A stretch of 64,000 bases of DNA from Fratercula arctica (GCA_947846985.1 CANTUZ010000014.1:9407837-9471836), one strand, 5' to 3'. Counted from the first letter of the stretch, positions 48,101-59,370 are shown. The notes: a model not told the origin generated them from the sequence alone. Translations and numbers: made by a program.

Positions 48101-48907
48101 CGGGGGAGGCTGGGGGGGGGGCTGTTCGGGAGGGGGCTGTCAGGAGGGGCTGTGGGGGGGCTGCGGGGGGGGGGCTGTCGAGGGCTGGGGGGGGGCTGTT
48201 GGGGGGGGCTGTCGGGGGGGACGTCGAGGGGGGCTGTGGGGGGTCTGTTCGGGGGAGGCTGTGGGGGGGGCTGTCGGGAGGGGGCTGTCAGGGGGTCTGT
48301 CGGGGGGGGGGGGCTGTGGGGGGGGGTCGCGGGGGGTGGGCTGGGGAGGGGCTGTGGGGGTGGTCGCGGGGGGGGGCTGGGGAGGGGCTTGTGGGGGGGG
48401 TCGCGGGGGGGGTACCCGGTGTAGACGCCGCGCAGCCCCTCGGCCCGCAGCACGGCCGCCAGCGCGTGGAGGCTGGTGGGGAACTCCCGGGCCCTTGGCC
48501 CCCTCCCCGCTGAGCTGCATCCGGTTCTTCACCAGGTCCAGCGGCTGCACGAACACGGTGGCGCCCATCCTGGGGGGGGGGGGACCGGGGGGGTGAGCGG
48601 GGGCCACCCGGACACCCCCCGGACACACACCCCCCCCCCCCCCGCGCCCCCCCGCTGAGGCGGGTTTAGGGGCTCTGCGGGGGCCTGGGGTAGGGGGGTC
48701 GGGGGGGGCTGGAGGGGTTTTGGGGGGGGGGATTTGAGGTCTTGCCGGGGGTTCGGGGGGGGGGGGTTCGGGGGCGGCTGAACGGGGGGGGTCGGGGGCG
48801 TTTGAAAGGGCCCGGGGGGAGCTGAGGGTCCCGGTTGCGGGGGGACGGGGGGCGGGGGGGGGATTCCCGGGTTCCGCCCCCCCCCCCCCCCCCCCGCCGC
48901 TCTCACC
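39004..48907 (-). CDS. SLC25A11: SLC25A11, mitochondrial 2-oxoglutarate/malate carrier (exon 1 in gap)
   Basis: This inner-membrane carrier swaps 2-oxoglutarate for malate in the malate-aspartate shuttle. Seven minus-strand exons are seen: 48569-48416, 45295-45089, 42907-42817, 40634-40544, 40443-40344, 40222-40171 and 39159-39004. All three carrier signatures are present: QPLDLVKNR, TPAEVALIR and MPVDIVKTR. Other conserved runs are GATVFVQPLDLVKNRMQLSG, LSAGLLRQATYTTTRLGIY, ARAVVVNAAQLASYSQSKQF and ARLGPHTVLTFIFLEQMNK, ending FLSP and TGA. The exon for the first helix is absent, but a GGTGAGA donor at 48907-48901 abuts the N gap, so exon 1 lies in it. The first visible exon has one extra base near the GGGCCC of 48,490-48,500, between EGAK and EFPTSLHAL. 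Every other exon is in frame. Confidence 0.95.
39160..39830 (-). repeat. Array carrying copies of the SLC25A11 exon 8 acceptor junction
   Basis: On the minus strand CAGGACGTGCTG(G/A)TGAA, the exon 8 acceptor and first codons, recurs near 39,322, 39,470 and 39,796, followed by GTGTCCCAACTTTGGGG. Two more diverged copies read CAGGCCATGATTAGGGAGG near 39,597 and 39,680. Units are about 90-150 bp. Confidence 0.85.
39830..40170. other. Low-complexity SLC25A11 intron 7 remainder
   Basis: C-runs with CCAAAAAGTGAAGGGACC repeated three times between 40,050 and 40,135. No exon. Confidence 0.7.
40171..40222 (-). CDS. SLC25A11: SLC25A11 exon 7
   Basis: Encodes IQNMRTINGKPEYRNGL. 52 nt, donor GTGAGG. 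Confidence 0.93.
40344..40443 (-). CDS. SLC25A11: SLC25A11 exon 6
   Basis: Encodes HFKDDILCHFCASMISGLV and TTAASMPVDIVKT. 100 nt with two split codons. Confidence 0.95.
40544..40634 (-). CDS. SLC25A11: SLC25A11 exon 5
   Basis: Encodes GCVPTMARAVVVNAAQLAS and YSQSKQFLLDS. Its acceptor junction has been copied into the upstream array. Confidence 0.95.
40635..41935 (-). repeat. Array carrying copies of the SLC25A11 exon 5 acceptor junction
   Basis: Six units of about 175-205 bp. On the minus strand each ends CCCCCAGGGCTGTGTCC, the acceptor and first nine or so bases of exon 5, near 40,840, 41,042, 41,232, 41,412, 41,596 and 41,772. The rest of each unit holds CAGAACTGGATGGTGGGGGG and GAGTTTTGGGGGGGATTTG. 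Confidence 0.88.
41940..42800. repeat. GGGGGTCTAT minisatellite in SLC25A11 intron 4
   Basis: Units of GTCTATGGGGGGGTCTATGG and TGTGTCTATGGGGGG, 13-26 bp, about 50 copies. The sequence is close to the array in PFN1 intron 1. Confidence 0.92.
42817..42907 (-). CDS. SLC25A11: SLC25A11 exon 4
   Basis: Encodes LPPPQRRGYRNVFDALLRM and AREEGPGTLWR. It includes a run of ten C that keeps the frame. Confidence 0.93.
43080..44090. repeat. About 92-bp tandem repeat in SLC25A11 intron 3
   Basis: CCAAGATTATTGGTGGGGGC, CCAAATCCTTGGGGGGACC and CCCATATTTAAGGGGGGG recur in fixed order about ten times. Confidence 0.92.
44091..45080. repeat. About 130-150 bp tandem repeat in SLC25A11 intron 3
   Basis: Seven units carry CCAAACTTTTTGGTCAGGAA, GGCCCCAAATTTGTGGGAAA and TGGCCCCAGATTGGGGGG, plus T-runs of 8-20. 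Confidence 0.92.
45089..45295 (-). CDS. SLC25A11: SLC25A11 exon 3
   Basis: Encodes LLRQATYTTTRLGIYSVLLE, AAIGMTAGAAGAFVGTPAEV and ALIRMTADG. 207 nt, in frame. Confidence 0.95.
45300..47230. repeat. Complex array in SLC25A11 intron 2, proximal to exon 3
   Basis: GGGGCACCCCAAAATTGGGG, ACACACCAGAAATATATGGG and AACCCAAACCCAGCCCCAGG recur in units of about 180-290 bp. Several units read CCCCCCAGGCTG on the minus strand, like the exon 3 acceptor plus four exon bases. Confidence 0.85.
47231..48415. repeat. G-rich arrays in SLC25A11 intron 2, distal part
   Basis: From 47,270 to 47,780 units of about 150 bp carry CCAGGTGACCCTGAGGGGGG. From 47,830 to 48,415 [21 protein letters not shown] units of 20-30 bp follow, ending in three GGTCGCGGGGGGG copies beside the exon 2 donor. 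Confidence 0.85.
48416..48569 (-). CDS. SLC25A11: SLC25A11 exon 2 (one-base insertion)
   Basis: Encodes MGATVFVQPLDLVKNRMQL and AAVLRAEGLRGVYTG. The exon is 154 nt; 153 fits the family. Confidence 0.92.
48570..48907. other. SLC25A11 intron 1, short remainder before the gap
   Basis: G/C-rich sequence with CpGs. On the minus strand it begins with a GGTGAGA donor at the gap edge. No exon inside. Confidence 0.6.
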
Positions 48908-49407
48908 NNNNNNNNNNNNNNNNNNNNNNNNNNNNNNNNNNNNNNNNNNNNNNNNNNNNNNNNNNNNNNNNNNNNNNNNNNNNNNNNNNNNNNNNNNNNN
49001 NNNNNNNNNNNNNNNNNNNNNNNNNNNNNNNNNNNNNNNNNNNNNNNNNNNNNNNNNNNNNNNNNNNNNNNNNNNNNNNNNNNNNNNNNNNNNNNNNNNN
49101 NNNNNNNNNNNNNNNNNNNNNNNNNNNNNNNNNNNNNNNNNNNNNNNNNNNNNNNNNNNNNNNNNNNNNNNNNNNNNNNNNNNNNNNNNNNNNNNNNNNN
49201 NNNNNNNNNNNNNNNNNNNNNNNNNNNNNNNNNNNNNNNNNNNNNNNNNNNNNNNNNNNNNNNNNNNNNNNNNNNNNNNNNNNNNNNNNNNNNNNNNNNN
49301 NNNNNNNNNNNNNNNNNNNNNNNNNNNNNNNNNNNNNNNNNNNNNNNNNNNNNNNNNNNNNNNNNNNNNNNNNNNNNNNNNNNNNNNNNNNNNNNNNNNN
49401 NNNNNNN
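48908..49407. other. Assembly gap, 500 N
   Basis: Exactly 500 N. SLC25A11 exon 1 and promoter are expected in the missing sequence. Confidence 0.99.
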
Positions 49408-49479
49408 AGGCCGTGCTTGGTGACTTCACCAGGGACTCAGAGTCCACCCTTGGTGACATCACAGGGCAATCAGAAAAAT

Positions 49480-52400
49480 CTGACCCTAAAAGCCAATTCC
49501 AAAACCCAACCCCAAAAAATCCCAACCCGAAAATTCCAACCCGAAATCCAACCGAAAACCAATTTTTCGATTCGGATTTCGGGTTGGAATTCCAACCTGA
49601 AACCTGACGAAAAAAACCTGAATACTCCAACCCCCAAAATCCAACTCCCAAACCCAACCCCAAAAAATCCCAACCCGAACATTCTAACCCAAAATCCAAC
49701 CCAAAACCAATTCTTTTTCGTTGGATTTCGGGTTGGAATTCCAATCTGAAATCGAACCCAAAAAACTGAAAAATCCAACCCCCAAAAGCCAACTCCCAAA
49801 CCCAACCCCCAAAAAATCCCAACCGAAACATTCGAACCCGAAATCCAACCCAAAACCAATTTTTTTTTCTTTGGATTTTGGGTTGGAATTCCAACACGAA
49901 ATCCGAGCCAAAAACCAGAAATATCCAACCCCAAAAAGCCAACTCCCAAACCCAACCCCAAAAAATCCCAACCCAAACAATCCGACCCGAAATCCACCCA
50001 AAATGAATTTTTTGGGTCAGAATTTGGGTTGGAATTCGAATCCGAAATCCGACTGAAAAAAATGAAAAATTCAAACTGCAAAAGCCAACTCCCAAATCCA
50101 ACCCAAAAAATTCTAACCCGAACATTCCAACCCAAAATCCAACTCAAAACCTGAAAAATCCAAGCCCCGAAAGCCAACTCCCAAACCCAACCCAAAAAAA
50201 TCCCAACATGAACATTCCAACCCGAAATCGGACCCAAAACCAATTCATTGGGTTGGATTTCGGGTTGGAATTCCAAGCCGAAATCCGACCCAAAAAACTG
50301 AAAAATCCAACCCCCGAAAGCCAACTCCCAAACCCAACCCCAAAAAATCCCAACTCGAACATTCCAACCCGAAATCCAACCCAATATCAATGTTTTGGGT
50401 CGCATTTCGGGTTGGAATTCCGACCGAAAAAACTGAAAAATCCAAACTGCAAAAGCCAACTCACAAACCCAACCCCAAAAAATCCCAACCTGAACATTCC
50501 AACCCAAAATCCCTCCCAAAAAACTGAAAAAATCCAACCCCCAAAAGCCAACTCCCAAACCCAACCCCAAAAAATCCCAACACGAACATTCTAACCCGAA
50601 ATCGGATCCAAAACCAATTCATTGGGTTGGATTTCGGGTTAGAATTCCAAGCCGAAATACGACCCAAAAAACTGAAGAATCCAACCCCCAAACAATCCCA
50701 ACCCGAACATTCCAACCCGAAATCCACGCAAAGTGAATTTTTTGGGTCAGAATTTGGGTTGGAATTCCAACCCGAAATCCACGCAAAGTGAATTTTTTGG
50801 GTCAGAATTTGGGTTGGAATTCGAATCCGAAATCCGACCCAAAAAACTGAAAAATCCAACCCCCAAAAGCCAACTCCCAAACCCAACCCCAAAAAATCCC
50901 AACACGAACATTCTAACCCGAAATCCGACCCAAAACCAATTCATTGGGTTGGATTTCGGGTTGGAATTCCAGGCCGAAATCCGACCCAAAAAAAGGAAAA
51001 ATCCAACCCCCGAAAGCCAACTCCCAAACAATCCCAACCCGAACATTCCAACCCGAAATCCACGCAAAGTGAATTTTTTGGGTCAGAATTTGGGTTGGAA
51101 TTCCAAGCCGAAATCTGACCCAAAAAACTGAAAAATCCAACCCCCAAAAGTCAACTCCCAAACCCAACCCCAAAAAATCCCAACCCGAACATTCCAACCC
51201 GAAATCCAACCCGAAACCAATTCATTGGGTAGGATTTCGGGTTGGAATTCCAACCCGAAATCCGACCCAAAAAATGGAAAAATCCAACCCCCGAAAGCCA
51301 ACTCCCAAACAATCCCAACCCGAACATTCCAACCCGAAATCCACGCAAAGTGAATTTTTTGGGTCAGAATTTGGGTTGGAATTCCAAGCCGAAATCCGAC
51401 CCAAAACAATGAAAAATCCAACCCCCAAAAGTCAACTCACAAACCCAACCCCAAAAAATCCCAACTCGAGCATTCCAACCCAAAATCCAACCCAAAACCA
51501 ATTTTTGGGTTGGAATTCCAACCAGAAATCCGATCGAAAAAACTGAAAAATCCACCCCTAAAAGCCAACTCCAAAATGCAACCCAAGAAAATCCCAACCC
51601 GAACATTCCAACCCAAAATCCGACCCAAAACCTGAAAAACCCAACCCCCGAAAGCCAACTCCCAAACCCAACCCAAAAAAATCCCAACCCAAACATTCCA
51701 ACCCGAAATTCACACAAAGTGAATTTTTTGGGTCAGAATTTGGGTTGGAATTCGAATCCGAAATCCGACCCAAAAAACTGAAGAATCCAAACCCCAAAAG
51801 CCAACTCCCAAACCCAACCCCAAAGAATCCCAACTCGAACATTCCAACCCAAAATGCAACCCAAAATCAGTTTTTTGGGTCGGATTTCGGGTTGGAATTC
51901 CGACTGAAAAAACTGAAAAATCCAAACTGCAAAAGCCAACTCACAAACCCAACCCCAAAAAATCCCAACCTGAACATTCCAACCCAAAATCCCACCCAAA
52001 AAACTGAAAAATCCAACCCCCGAAAGCCAACACCCAAACCCAACCCAAAAAAATCCCAACCCGAAAATTCTAACTGAAATCGTAACCAAAACCCATTTTT
52101 TGGGTCGGATTTCGGGTTGCAACTCCAACCCGAAATCCGATCCAAAAAACTGAAAAATCCACCACCAAAAGCCAACTCCAAAATCCAACCCAAAAAAATC
52201 CCAACCCAAATATTCCAACCCGAAATCCGACCCAAAACCAATTTTTTGGGTGGGATTTCAGGTTCGAATTCCAACCCGAAATCCATCCCAAAAAACTGAA
52301 AAATCCAACCCCCAAAAGCCAACTCCCAAACCCAACCCCAAAAAATCCCAACACGAACATTCTAACCCGAAATCGGACCCAAAACCAATTCATTGGGTTG

Positions 52401-53945
52401 GATTTCGGGTTGGAATTCCAAGCCGAAATCCGACCCAAAAAAAGGAAAAATCCAACCCCCGAAAGACAACTCCCAAACAATCCCAACCCGAACATTCCAA
52501 CCCGAAATCCACGCAAAGTGAATTTTTTGGGTCAGAATTTGGGTTGGAATTCCAAGCCGAAATCCGACCCAAAACAATAAAAAATCCAACCCCCAAAAGC
52601 CAACTCCCAAACCTAACCCCAAAAAATCCCAACCCGAACATTCCAACCCGAAATCCACCCAAAACGAATTTTTTGGGTCGCATTTCGGGTTGGAATTCCA
52701 ACACGACATCCCACACAAAAAATTTGCTTTCTCTTGAATTTTGGGTTTGAATCTGACCGAAAATCCGACCCAAAAAACTGAAAAATCCACCCCCAAAAGC
52801 CAACTCCTAAATCCAACCCAAAAAAATCCAAAACCGAACATTCCAACCCGAAATCCCCGCAAAATGAATTTTTTGGGTCAGAATTTGGGTTGGAATTCCA
52901 AGCCGAAATCCAACTGAAAAAACTGAAAAATCCAAACTGCAAAAGCCAACTCCCAAACCCAACCCCAAAAAATCCCAACCCGAACATTCTAACCCGAAAT
53001 CGGACCCAAAACCAATTCATTGCGTTGGATTTCGGGTTGGAATTCCAACCCGAGATCCGACCCAAAAAACTGAAAAATCCAACCCCCGAAAGCCAACTCC
53101 CAAACAATCCCAACCCGAACATTCCAACCCGAAATTCACACAAAGTGAATTTTTTGGGTCAGAATTTGGGTTGGAATTCGAATCCGAAATCCGACCCAAA
53201 AAACTGAAAAATCCAACCCCCGAAAGCCAACTCCCAAACCCAACCCCAAAGAATCCCAACTCGACATTCCAACCCAAAATCCAACCCAAAATCAGTTTTT
53301 TGGGTCGGATTTCGGGTTGGAATTCCGACCGAAAAAACTGAAAAATCCAACCCCCAAAAGCCAACTCCCAAACCCAACCCCAAAAAATCCCAACCCGAAC
53401 ATTCCAACCCAAAATCCCACCCAAAGTGAATTTTTTGGGTCAGAATTTGGGTTGGAATTCCAGGCCGAAATCCGACCCAAAAAACTGAAAAATCCAACCC
53501 CCAAAAGCCAACTCCCAAACCCAACCCCAAAAAATCCCAACACGAACATTCTAACCCGAAATCGGACCCAAAACCAATGCATTGGGTCGGATTTCGGGTT
53601 GGAAATCCAACCCAAAATCGGACCCAAAAAATGGAAAAATCCAACCCCCGAAAGCCAACTCCCAAACAATCCCAACCCGAACATTCCAACCCGAAATCCA
53701 CGCAAAGTGAATTTTTTGGGTCAGAATTTGGGTTGGAATTCCAAGCCGAAATCCGACCCAAAACAATAAAAAATCCAACCCCCAAAAGCCAACTCCCAAA
53801 CCCAACCCCAAAAAATCCCAACCCGAACATTCCAACCCGAAATCCACCCAAAACGAATTTTTTGGGTCGCATTTCGGGTTGAAATTCCAACCCGAGATCT
53901 GACCCAAAAAACTGAAAAATCCAACCCCCAAAATCCCATCCAAAA
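49480..53945. repeat. Satellite-like array, about 150 bp unit with an internal inverted repeat
   Basis: Units run CCAACTCCCAAACCCAACCC, AAAAAATCCCAACCCGAACA, TTCCAACCCGAAATCCAACC, then TTTTTTGGGTCGGATTTCGG and GTTGGAATTCCAACCCGAAA. The last two mirror the earlier ones, so each unit can fold. Shortened units of about 80-90 bp are mixed in. Composition is far lower in GC than the rest. Open frames across it are repeat translations. Confidence 0.92.
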
Positions 53946-55150
53946 TCCAACCCCAAGAATCCCATCCAAATTCTAATCCAAACATCAGAATGTGTATTAC
54001 TATGGAATTCCATAGCGCTTCAGAGAGTCCTTTCACAGCCAGAGAAGCCGAGCGATACGCGGAACAGCGCACTGTCACCGTCTCAACACACTGTCAGCAC
54101 CTTTCAAGAAACCTCCTGGTTTGATAATCAACGAGAGCAGCAACATCCTCTTCCTTTTTGTGAAAAAGTTGGAATGCCAATAGCAAAATGGTCTCAAAAG
54201 TCGCTAAAGGAGAGCTGCCAGCGCACGAGGCTCTTTCCTCATCCGGCTTCAGCTGCTTTTGCTTCCCTTGGGCTACAAACCCGGGAGATCTCTGGAGAAA
54301 AACAAACCGCGGCGAAGTCTCACCTGCGCAAACCAGCCCCCGAAGCCAGACCAGCTTGTCCTGCCACAAAACACGGGGCTAAAGCGTGAACGCTCTGGCC
54401 GTGGCGTTCAGAGCTGTCACCTCAAAACCATTCACCCAGTGCCGCCAGCGCTGGAGACCGGCAGAGCACAGAAGAGACCCCGCCAGCTCCGTTCTATCGC
54501 TTGGGGCACCAACAGCCGCGCTTCCCGGCTGCTCAGGGACTGACAGCGAAACGGGAACGAAGCTGGCGCTGCTAGGATTCGGAGCACGGAAATTTGGGGG
54601 TTTGCTTTCACAGGTAGGGCAGAATTGGCTCCGTCTAAAGTGGTATCTCCGCTACGGGCCGACAGGATCCTGATTGCTCCAAGCCATCGACTCTGGGTCG
54701 GGAGTGGAAAAGTGTCCGAGTTGGGCCAGAGTGGAAAAATACCTGACAAACGTCAATTATCTCGGACCCTGTAAGTAGCGATTCCAGCGAGACCCTTCCA
54801 GCTCTCCCAGATCCCAGCGGGCTGTGGCCAGCACCTCCCCTGAGCCGGGAGCCGCTCAGGCAAACACCTCCAGGACTGGGCGGCCAGCGCAAGTCAACCC
54901 CCCTCGAGTCCCAGCTGTCACCCACTGAGGAATGCCGGCGTATGGCGAGTATTTCAACTCAAAGAGGGAAATTTTAACTATAGGCGAGCCTCTCGCTCGT
55001 CCACCGCTCCATATACGCATCAGCTCTTACGAGAGTGGATGTTCTCAGGCTTTCCTGGATCCACATATTTGTGCGCACGTAAAAAAAGACATTCATAACA
55101 CTCCCTAACACGGAGGGCCACTCCACCGCCTCTCCTTCCTGGCCTGCCAT
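53946..55150. other. Unique DNA, no gene recognised
   Basis: Balanced composition, no tandem structure. A minus-strand frame near 54,369-54,300 begins with a hydrophobic stretch and a CAGGTGAGA donor-like site, but nothing else supports a gene. Confidence 0.5.
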
Positions 55151-55151
55151 A

Positions 55152-55525
55152 GAATTAATCATACAATCACAGAACGGTTTGGGTGGGAAGGGGCCTTAAA
55201 GCCCACCCAGTGCCACCCCCTGCCCTGGGCAGGGACACCTCCCCCCAGCCCAGGTTGCTCCAAGCCCCGTCCAACCTGGCCTTGAACCCCTCCAGGGATG
55301 GGGCAGCCACAGCTTCTCTGGGCAACCTGGGCCAGGGGCTCACCCCCCTCACAGCCAACAATTTCTTCCTCAGGTCGCATCCAAATCTCCCCTCTGTCAG
55401 TGTAAAACCGTTGCCCTCTGTCCTGTGGCTCCCTCCCTGCTCCAGGGTCCCTCCCCGTCTCTCCTGGAGCCCCCCTGGGTACTGGGAGGCTGCTGTAAGG
55501 TCTCCCCGGAGCCCTTCTGAAGCGT
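55152..55525 (-). mobile_element. CR1 LINE retrotransposon, 3' fragment
   Basis: The sequence reads ACAATCACAGAACGGTTTGG, GCAGGGACACCTCCCC, CCAACCTGGCCTTGAACCCC, AGGGATGGGGCAGCCACAGC, TTCTCTGGGCAACCTGGGCC and AGGCTGCTGTAAGGTCTCCC. This is the well-known bird CR1 3' region read antisense. CATACAATCACAGAAC at the start is the decayed 8-bp tail repeat, so the element is on the minus strand and ends at about 55,152. It is 5'-truncated, as most CR1 copies are. Confidence 0.93.
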
Positions 55526-56210
55526 TTGTAGCCACCCAACGCAGCGCTGCAGCCACCCCCCCCCACGGTTCTGGGATGGCAGCTCTGTCCGTGATGCTGC
55601 TGCACAATGGCTCCCACCTCCTCCTCTTCGCTGCCCACGCTGCGCGCACTGGTGTAGACGCACTTCAGCTTTGCTACCGACCCCGTCACCTCTCTGGGAA
55701 GCGAAGGCCGAATTCCTACCTGACCTTTCCCGGGCGCTTTGGTGATTTCCGGACCATCACTCTCCCTTGTGCCTTTGCTATCGCATGGCTCTCCGTCCCC
55801 TGCCTCCCCTGGGACGGCAGACCGAAGGACCTCGCTGGCACGCCGTCCTACGAACTTTCAGCCACGCCAGAGCCAGGAGCATCTCCCAGTGCCCCACCGC
55901 ATCCCCCCACGCCACATCCCACCCCAGCCCGTGCCGCGGCGCACCGCGATGGTAGAGACCATGCTGAGCCCCGTCACCAGCATCAGGAGCGGGGCCAGGT
56001 GAGGCGGGGAGGGACGTTGGAGCGCCCCATGGCACCGGCTCCGAGTCACCAGCACAGTCCCACAATGCGGATCCCCAGTGACGGGACCCCCACGCTGCCG
56101 GGGCGGCAGAGGCCGAGGCTGCAGTCTGCCCGCACGACGCCAGGCTGGGGTGCCCAGCGCCCGCTGACGCCTCCCACAGCGCCTGCACCCCCTTTTATCG
56201 TACAGCAGGG
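55526..56210. other. Unique DNA with a possible short first exon
   Basis: On the plus strand GCGATGGTAGAGACC opens MVETMLSPVTSIRSGAR (ATG at about 55,950) and ends CCAG before GTGAGG at about 56,000. On the minus strand the same bases read APLLMLVTGLSMVSTIAV, which looks like a membrane helix. Neither could be tied to other exons. Confidence 0.3.
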
Positions 56211-56290
56211 AGGAACACCCCCCTTTGTGACATCACGGGGCAGTCAGAGCCCCCCTTTGTGACATCACGGGGCAGGCACCAGGGGCCTCA
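56211..56290. repeat. Two copies of a TTTGTGACATCACGGGGCAG element
   Basis: TTTGTGACATCACGGGGCAG occurs twice about 39 bp apart. A related TTGGTGACATCACAGGGCAA lies at about 49,453, next to the second gap. Confidence 0.7.
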
Positions 56291-56739
56291 TGATGTCCCC
56301 AAAGTCCGTGACAAACCCATCCCTCTCCAGACCAGGTCTGTAGGTCAGAAAGCCGACAGGAGTCTGTTTCCAGCGCCGGGCGCGTGGGGGATCTCTCCTG
56401 TCACGCTCACCCGTCGGAACGCTCCAGGAACTCTGCCGACACCCTGGTCGTCCCCTCGGAGCTGCGGAGGGGGAACCCCTGGGCTGCTTCTCGCAGGGCG
56501 CAGCAGCGCCGATAACAGCCTGGGAGTCTCCGGATGCCGACGTGATTTTCCAAGCCCAGCGGGGATTTTAAGAACTGGCGGCACGGTCTGACGGTGCCCG
56601 TGCCATGGAACTGCTCTGCCGCAAGTAGCGACCTCTGAGCGTCGCCAGCCGTGCCCAGCGCTGTCCCGGTGCGGGCGCGCTCCAGAACGAGCTGCAGCAG
56701 TTCAGGTGGGGCGTCGGGGGTTTTATTTGGGGAGCGGCG

Positions 56740-59370
56740 CACGAGGGGGCGTCGCACGAGGGCTCGCGTGAGGGTTTGCACGAGGGTTTGTGGGGCGGGG
56801 GGGGGGGGAATTGAGGGGGGATTTGGGAGGTGGGGGCGGGGGCACGCGAGGCGGCTCGTGTGAAGATTTGCACAAGGATTCACACGAGACCTTGCACGTG
56901 GATTTCACGGGGCCGGGGGCGTGGGGGAGGGATTGATGCTGGATTTGGGGGGGGGGGAGGAGGGAGGGGGTGGATTATGGCGCACGAGGGGTTTCACATG
57001 AGAAATTGCATGAGGATTCGCACGAGGCCTCGCACCAGGATTCCCACAAGGGTTTTGGGGGGAAGAGGGACTGGGGAGGGGGGGAGGGGGTTGGGGTTTG
57101 TACAAGGATTTACACGAGGATTCACACAAGGCCTTGCACGATGGTTCACCTGGAGGTTTGCGTGAGGGTTCGCTGGGCGTGTGGGTGGTGGGGGAGGGGT
57201 CTGAGGGGAAATTTGGGGGCGGGGGGTCATACAAGGGGGTTTTGCACGAGGGTTTACACGAGGATTTCCATGATGACTTGTTGGAGGGGGCTGGGGGGAC
57301 GGGGGGGTGGGCATGTGGGGGGGTGGGGGAGGGGGTGGATGATGGTATGTGAGCGTTTGCACGAGGGTTTGCACGAGGCTTCACAGGGGCTTGAAGGGGT
57401 GGGGGAGGGGTTTCACAGGGGCATTTGGGGGTGGGGAGGGGGAGAGGTCAGGTGTTGGCACGTGAGGGGGCTCGCACAAGGATGTGCACGAGGGTTCACA
57501 GAAGGGTTTGTAGGGGGTTGGGGGGGGTTGGAGGTGGGGGAGGGGCTTTGGGGGATGGGGGGTGGTGGGTTCAAACAAGGGTTTGGGGGGATAGAGAGGC
57601 TGGGGGAGGGGGGACGGGGGTGGTGAGACTTTAGGGCATTTTGCACAAGGATTCGCAGAAGACCTCAAACGAGGGTTTGTAGAGGAATGAGGGGGTTTTG
57701 GGGGGGGGGGAGGGGTTTGGGGGGGATTTAGGGGTGGGGGAGGGGCGTGGAGAGCGTAGGAGCGGGTTTTGCACAAGAGGGTTTTTCAGGGGGTGTGGGG
57801 GAGAGGTTTGAGGGTGGGTTCGAGGGGAGGAGGAGGGTGACAGGGTGGGTGATGGCACAGGAGGGGGCTCGCACAAGGATTTGCACGAGGATTCATGGGG
57901 GGTGAGGGGATGTGGTCGAGGGGTTAAGGGGGCTTGGGGGGTGGGAATGGCGGTGCACGGCAGCACGTGAGGGGACTTTCCCAAGGATTCGCTTGAGAAT
58001 TTGCACAAGGCTTTGCATGACGACTTGCACAAGAGTTTGTAGGGGGCTGCGGGGATTGCAGGTTGGGCAGGAACAGGATTTCGGGGTGGGGGAGCTGGGG
58101 GTTGGGAACAAGGGGGCTCACCCAAGGATTTGCACAAGGGTTTGTAGGGGGCTGGGGAGGGATGGGGGGGCAGGGGGGGGGAGGGGTTGGGAGGGATTTA
58201 GGGGTTGGGGAGGGAGTGGAGGGTGGTATGTGAGCGTTTGCACGAGGGTTTGCACAGGGGCTCGTACGGGCGGGGGAGGTCGGAGGTGTGGGAAAGGGGG
58301 GATTTGGGGGTGGCACATGAAGGGCCTTCACGAGGACTTGCACAAGAGTTTGCACAAGGATTTCCAGGAGGGTTTGTAGGAGGGGGTTGGGGCGGTGGGG
58401 GAGGGGTTTTAGTGGGGATTTGGGGGAGGGGGAGGGGGGAAGATCCCGTGAGGGCTTTTTTCACAAGGGTTTGAATGAGGATTTCTGGGAGGGCTTGTGG
58501 TAGGGGGCTGGGGGGGGGGGGGGGGGGGGAGGGGTTGGGGGGGGGGGGGGGGGGGGGGGAGTGCAGAGGGGGAGGGGTGCTGGTGCACAGGGGTGTTGGC
58601 ACAAGGGCTTGCACAAAGATTCACTCAAGGATTCGCACGAGGCCTTGCACGAGGGTTTGTGGGGGGCTGGAAGATTGAGGGGTGGGGGAGGGGTTTGCAG
58701 GGGGATTTGGGATTTTGGAGGTGGGGAGGGGGTGGCACATGAGGAGCTTTTGCAATAGGAGTTGCACGAGGGTTTGCGGGGGGGTTGAAAGGGTGGGGGA
58801 GGGGTTTCAGGGGAGAATTGGGGAGGATTTAGGGGTGGGAGAGGGGGGTGGTGGGTGAGGAGACTCACACGAGGATTCACATCAGGGGTCGTGCAAACCC
58901 TCCTGCAAAGAGTCAGGGGCTGGGAGTGTTGGGGGGCTGGGGAGGGGTCTCACACGAGTGTTTGCACAAGGGTTCATGGGGGGTGGGGGCTTGGGGGATT
59001 TGAGGGGGAATTTGGAGGTTGTGGGATGGGGAGGGGGTGGATGATGGTACGTGAGTGTTTGCAGGAGGGTTCATTGGGGGGACAGGGGACGGGGGTGGCA
59101 GGTTTGATAGGAACAGGATTTGTCATGAGGATTTGCACACGGCCTTACACGAGAGTTCGTGCGAGGGCTCTTCAGGGGCTGAGGGGAAATGAGGGGGTGG
59201 GGGAGGGGGTTGGAGGGGGATCAGGGGCGGGGGGGGGGGGGGGGGTGTTGATGCAGGGTGTGTATTGCACAAAGGTTTGCACAAGGGTTTCCATGAGGGT
59301 GCGTTGGGGGGGGTGGAGGTTGATGTCACGCACGGGGACTTTGCACGAGGGTTTGCACAAACGTTTGTAG
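56740..59370. repeat. Degenerate array with GCACGAGGGTTTGCACAAGG motifs
   Basis: GCACGAGGGTTTG, GGATTCGCACGAGGC and TTGCACAAGGATT recur in clusters about every 130-200 bp, separated by G-rich [16 protein letters not shown]. Register is loose. No exon was found. Confidence 0.85.

Noticed and set aside
49480..53945. Protein-coding repeat family (NPTPKNPNPNIPTRNP-type frames)
   Set aside because: Frames are open on both strands with similar repeat patterns, which is a satellite property; no start or splice support.
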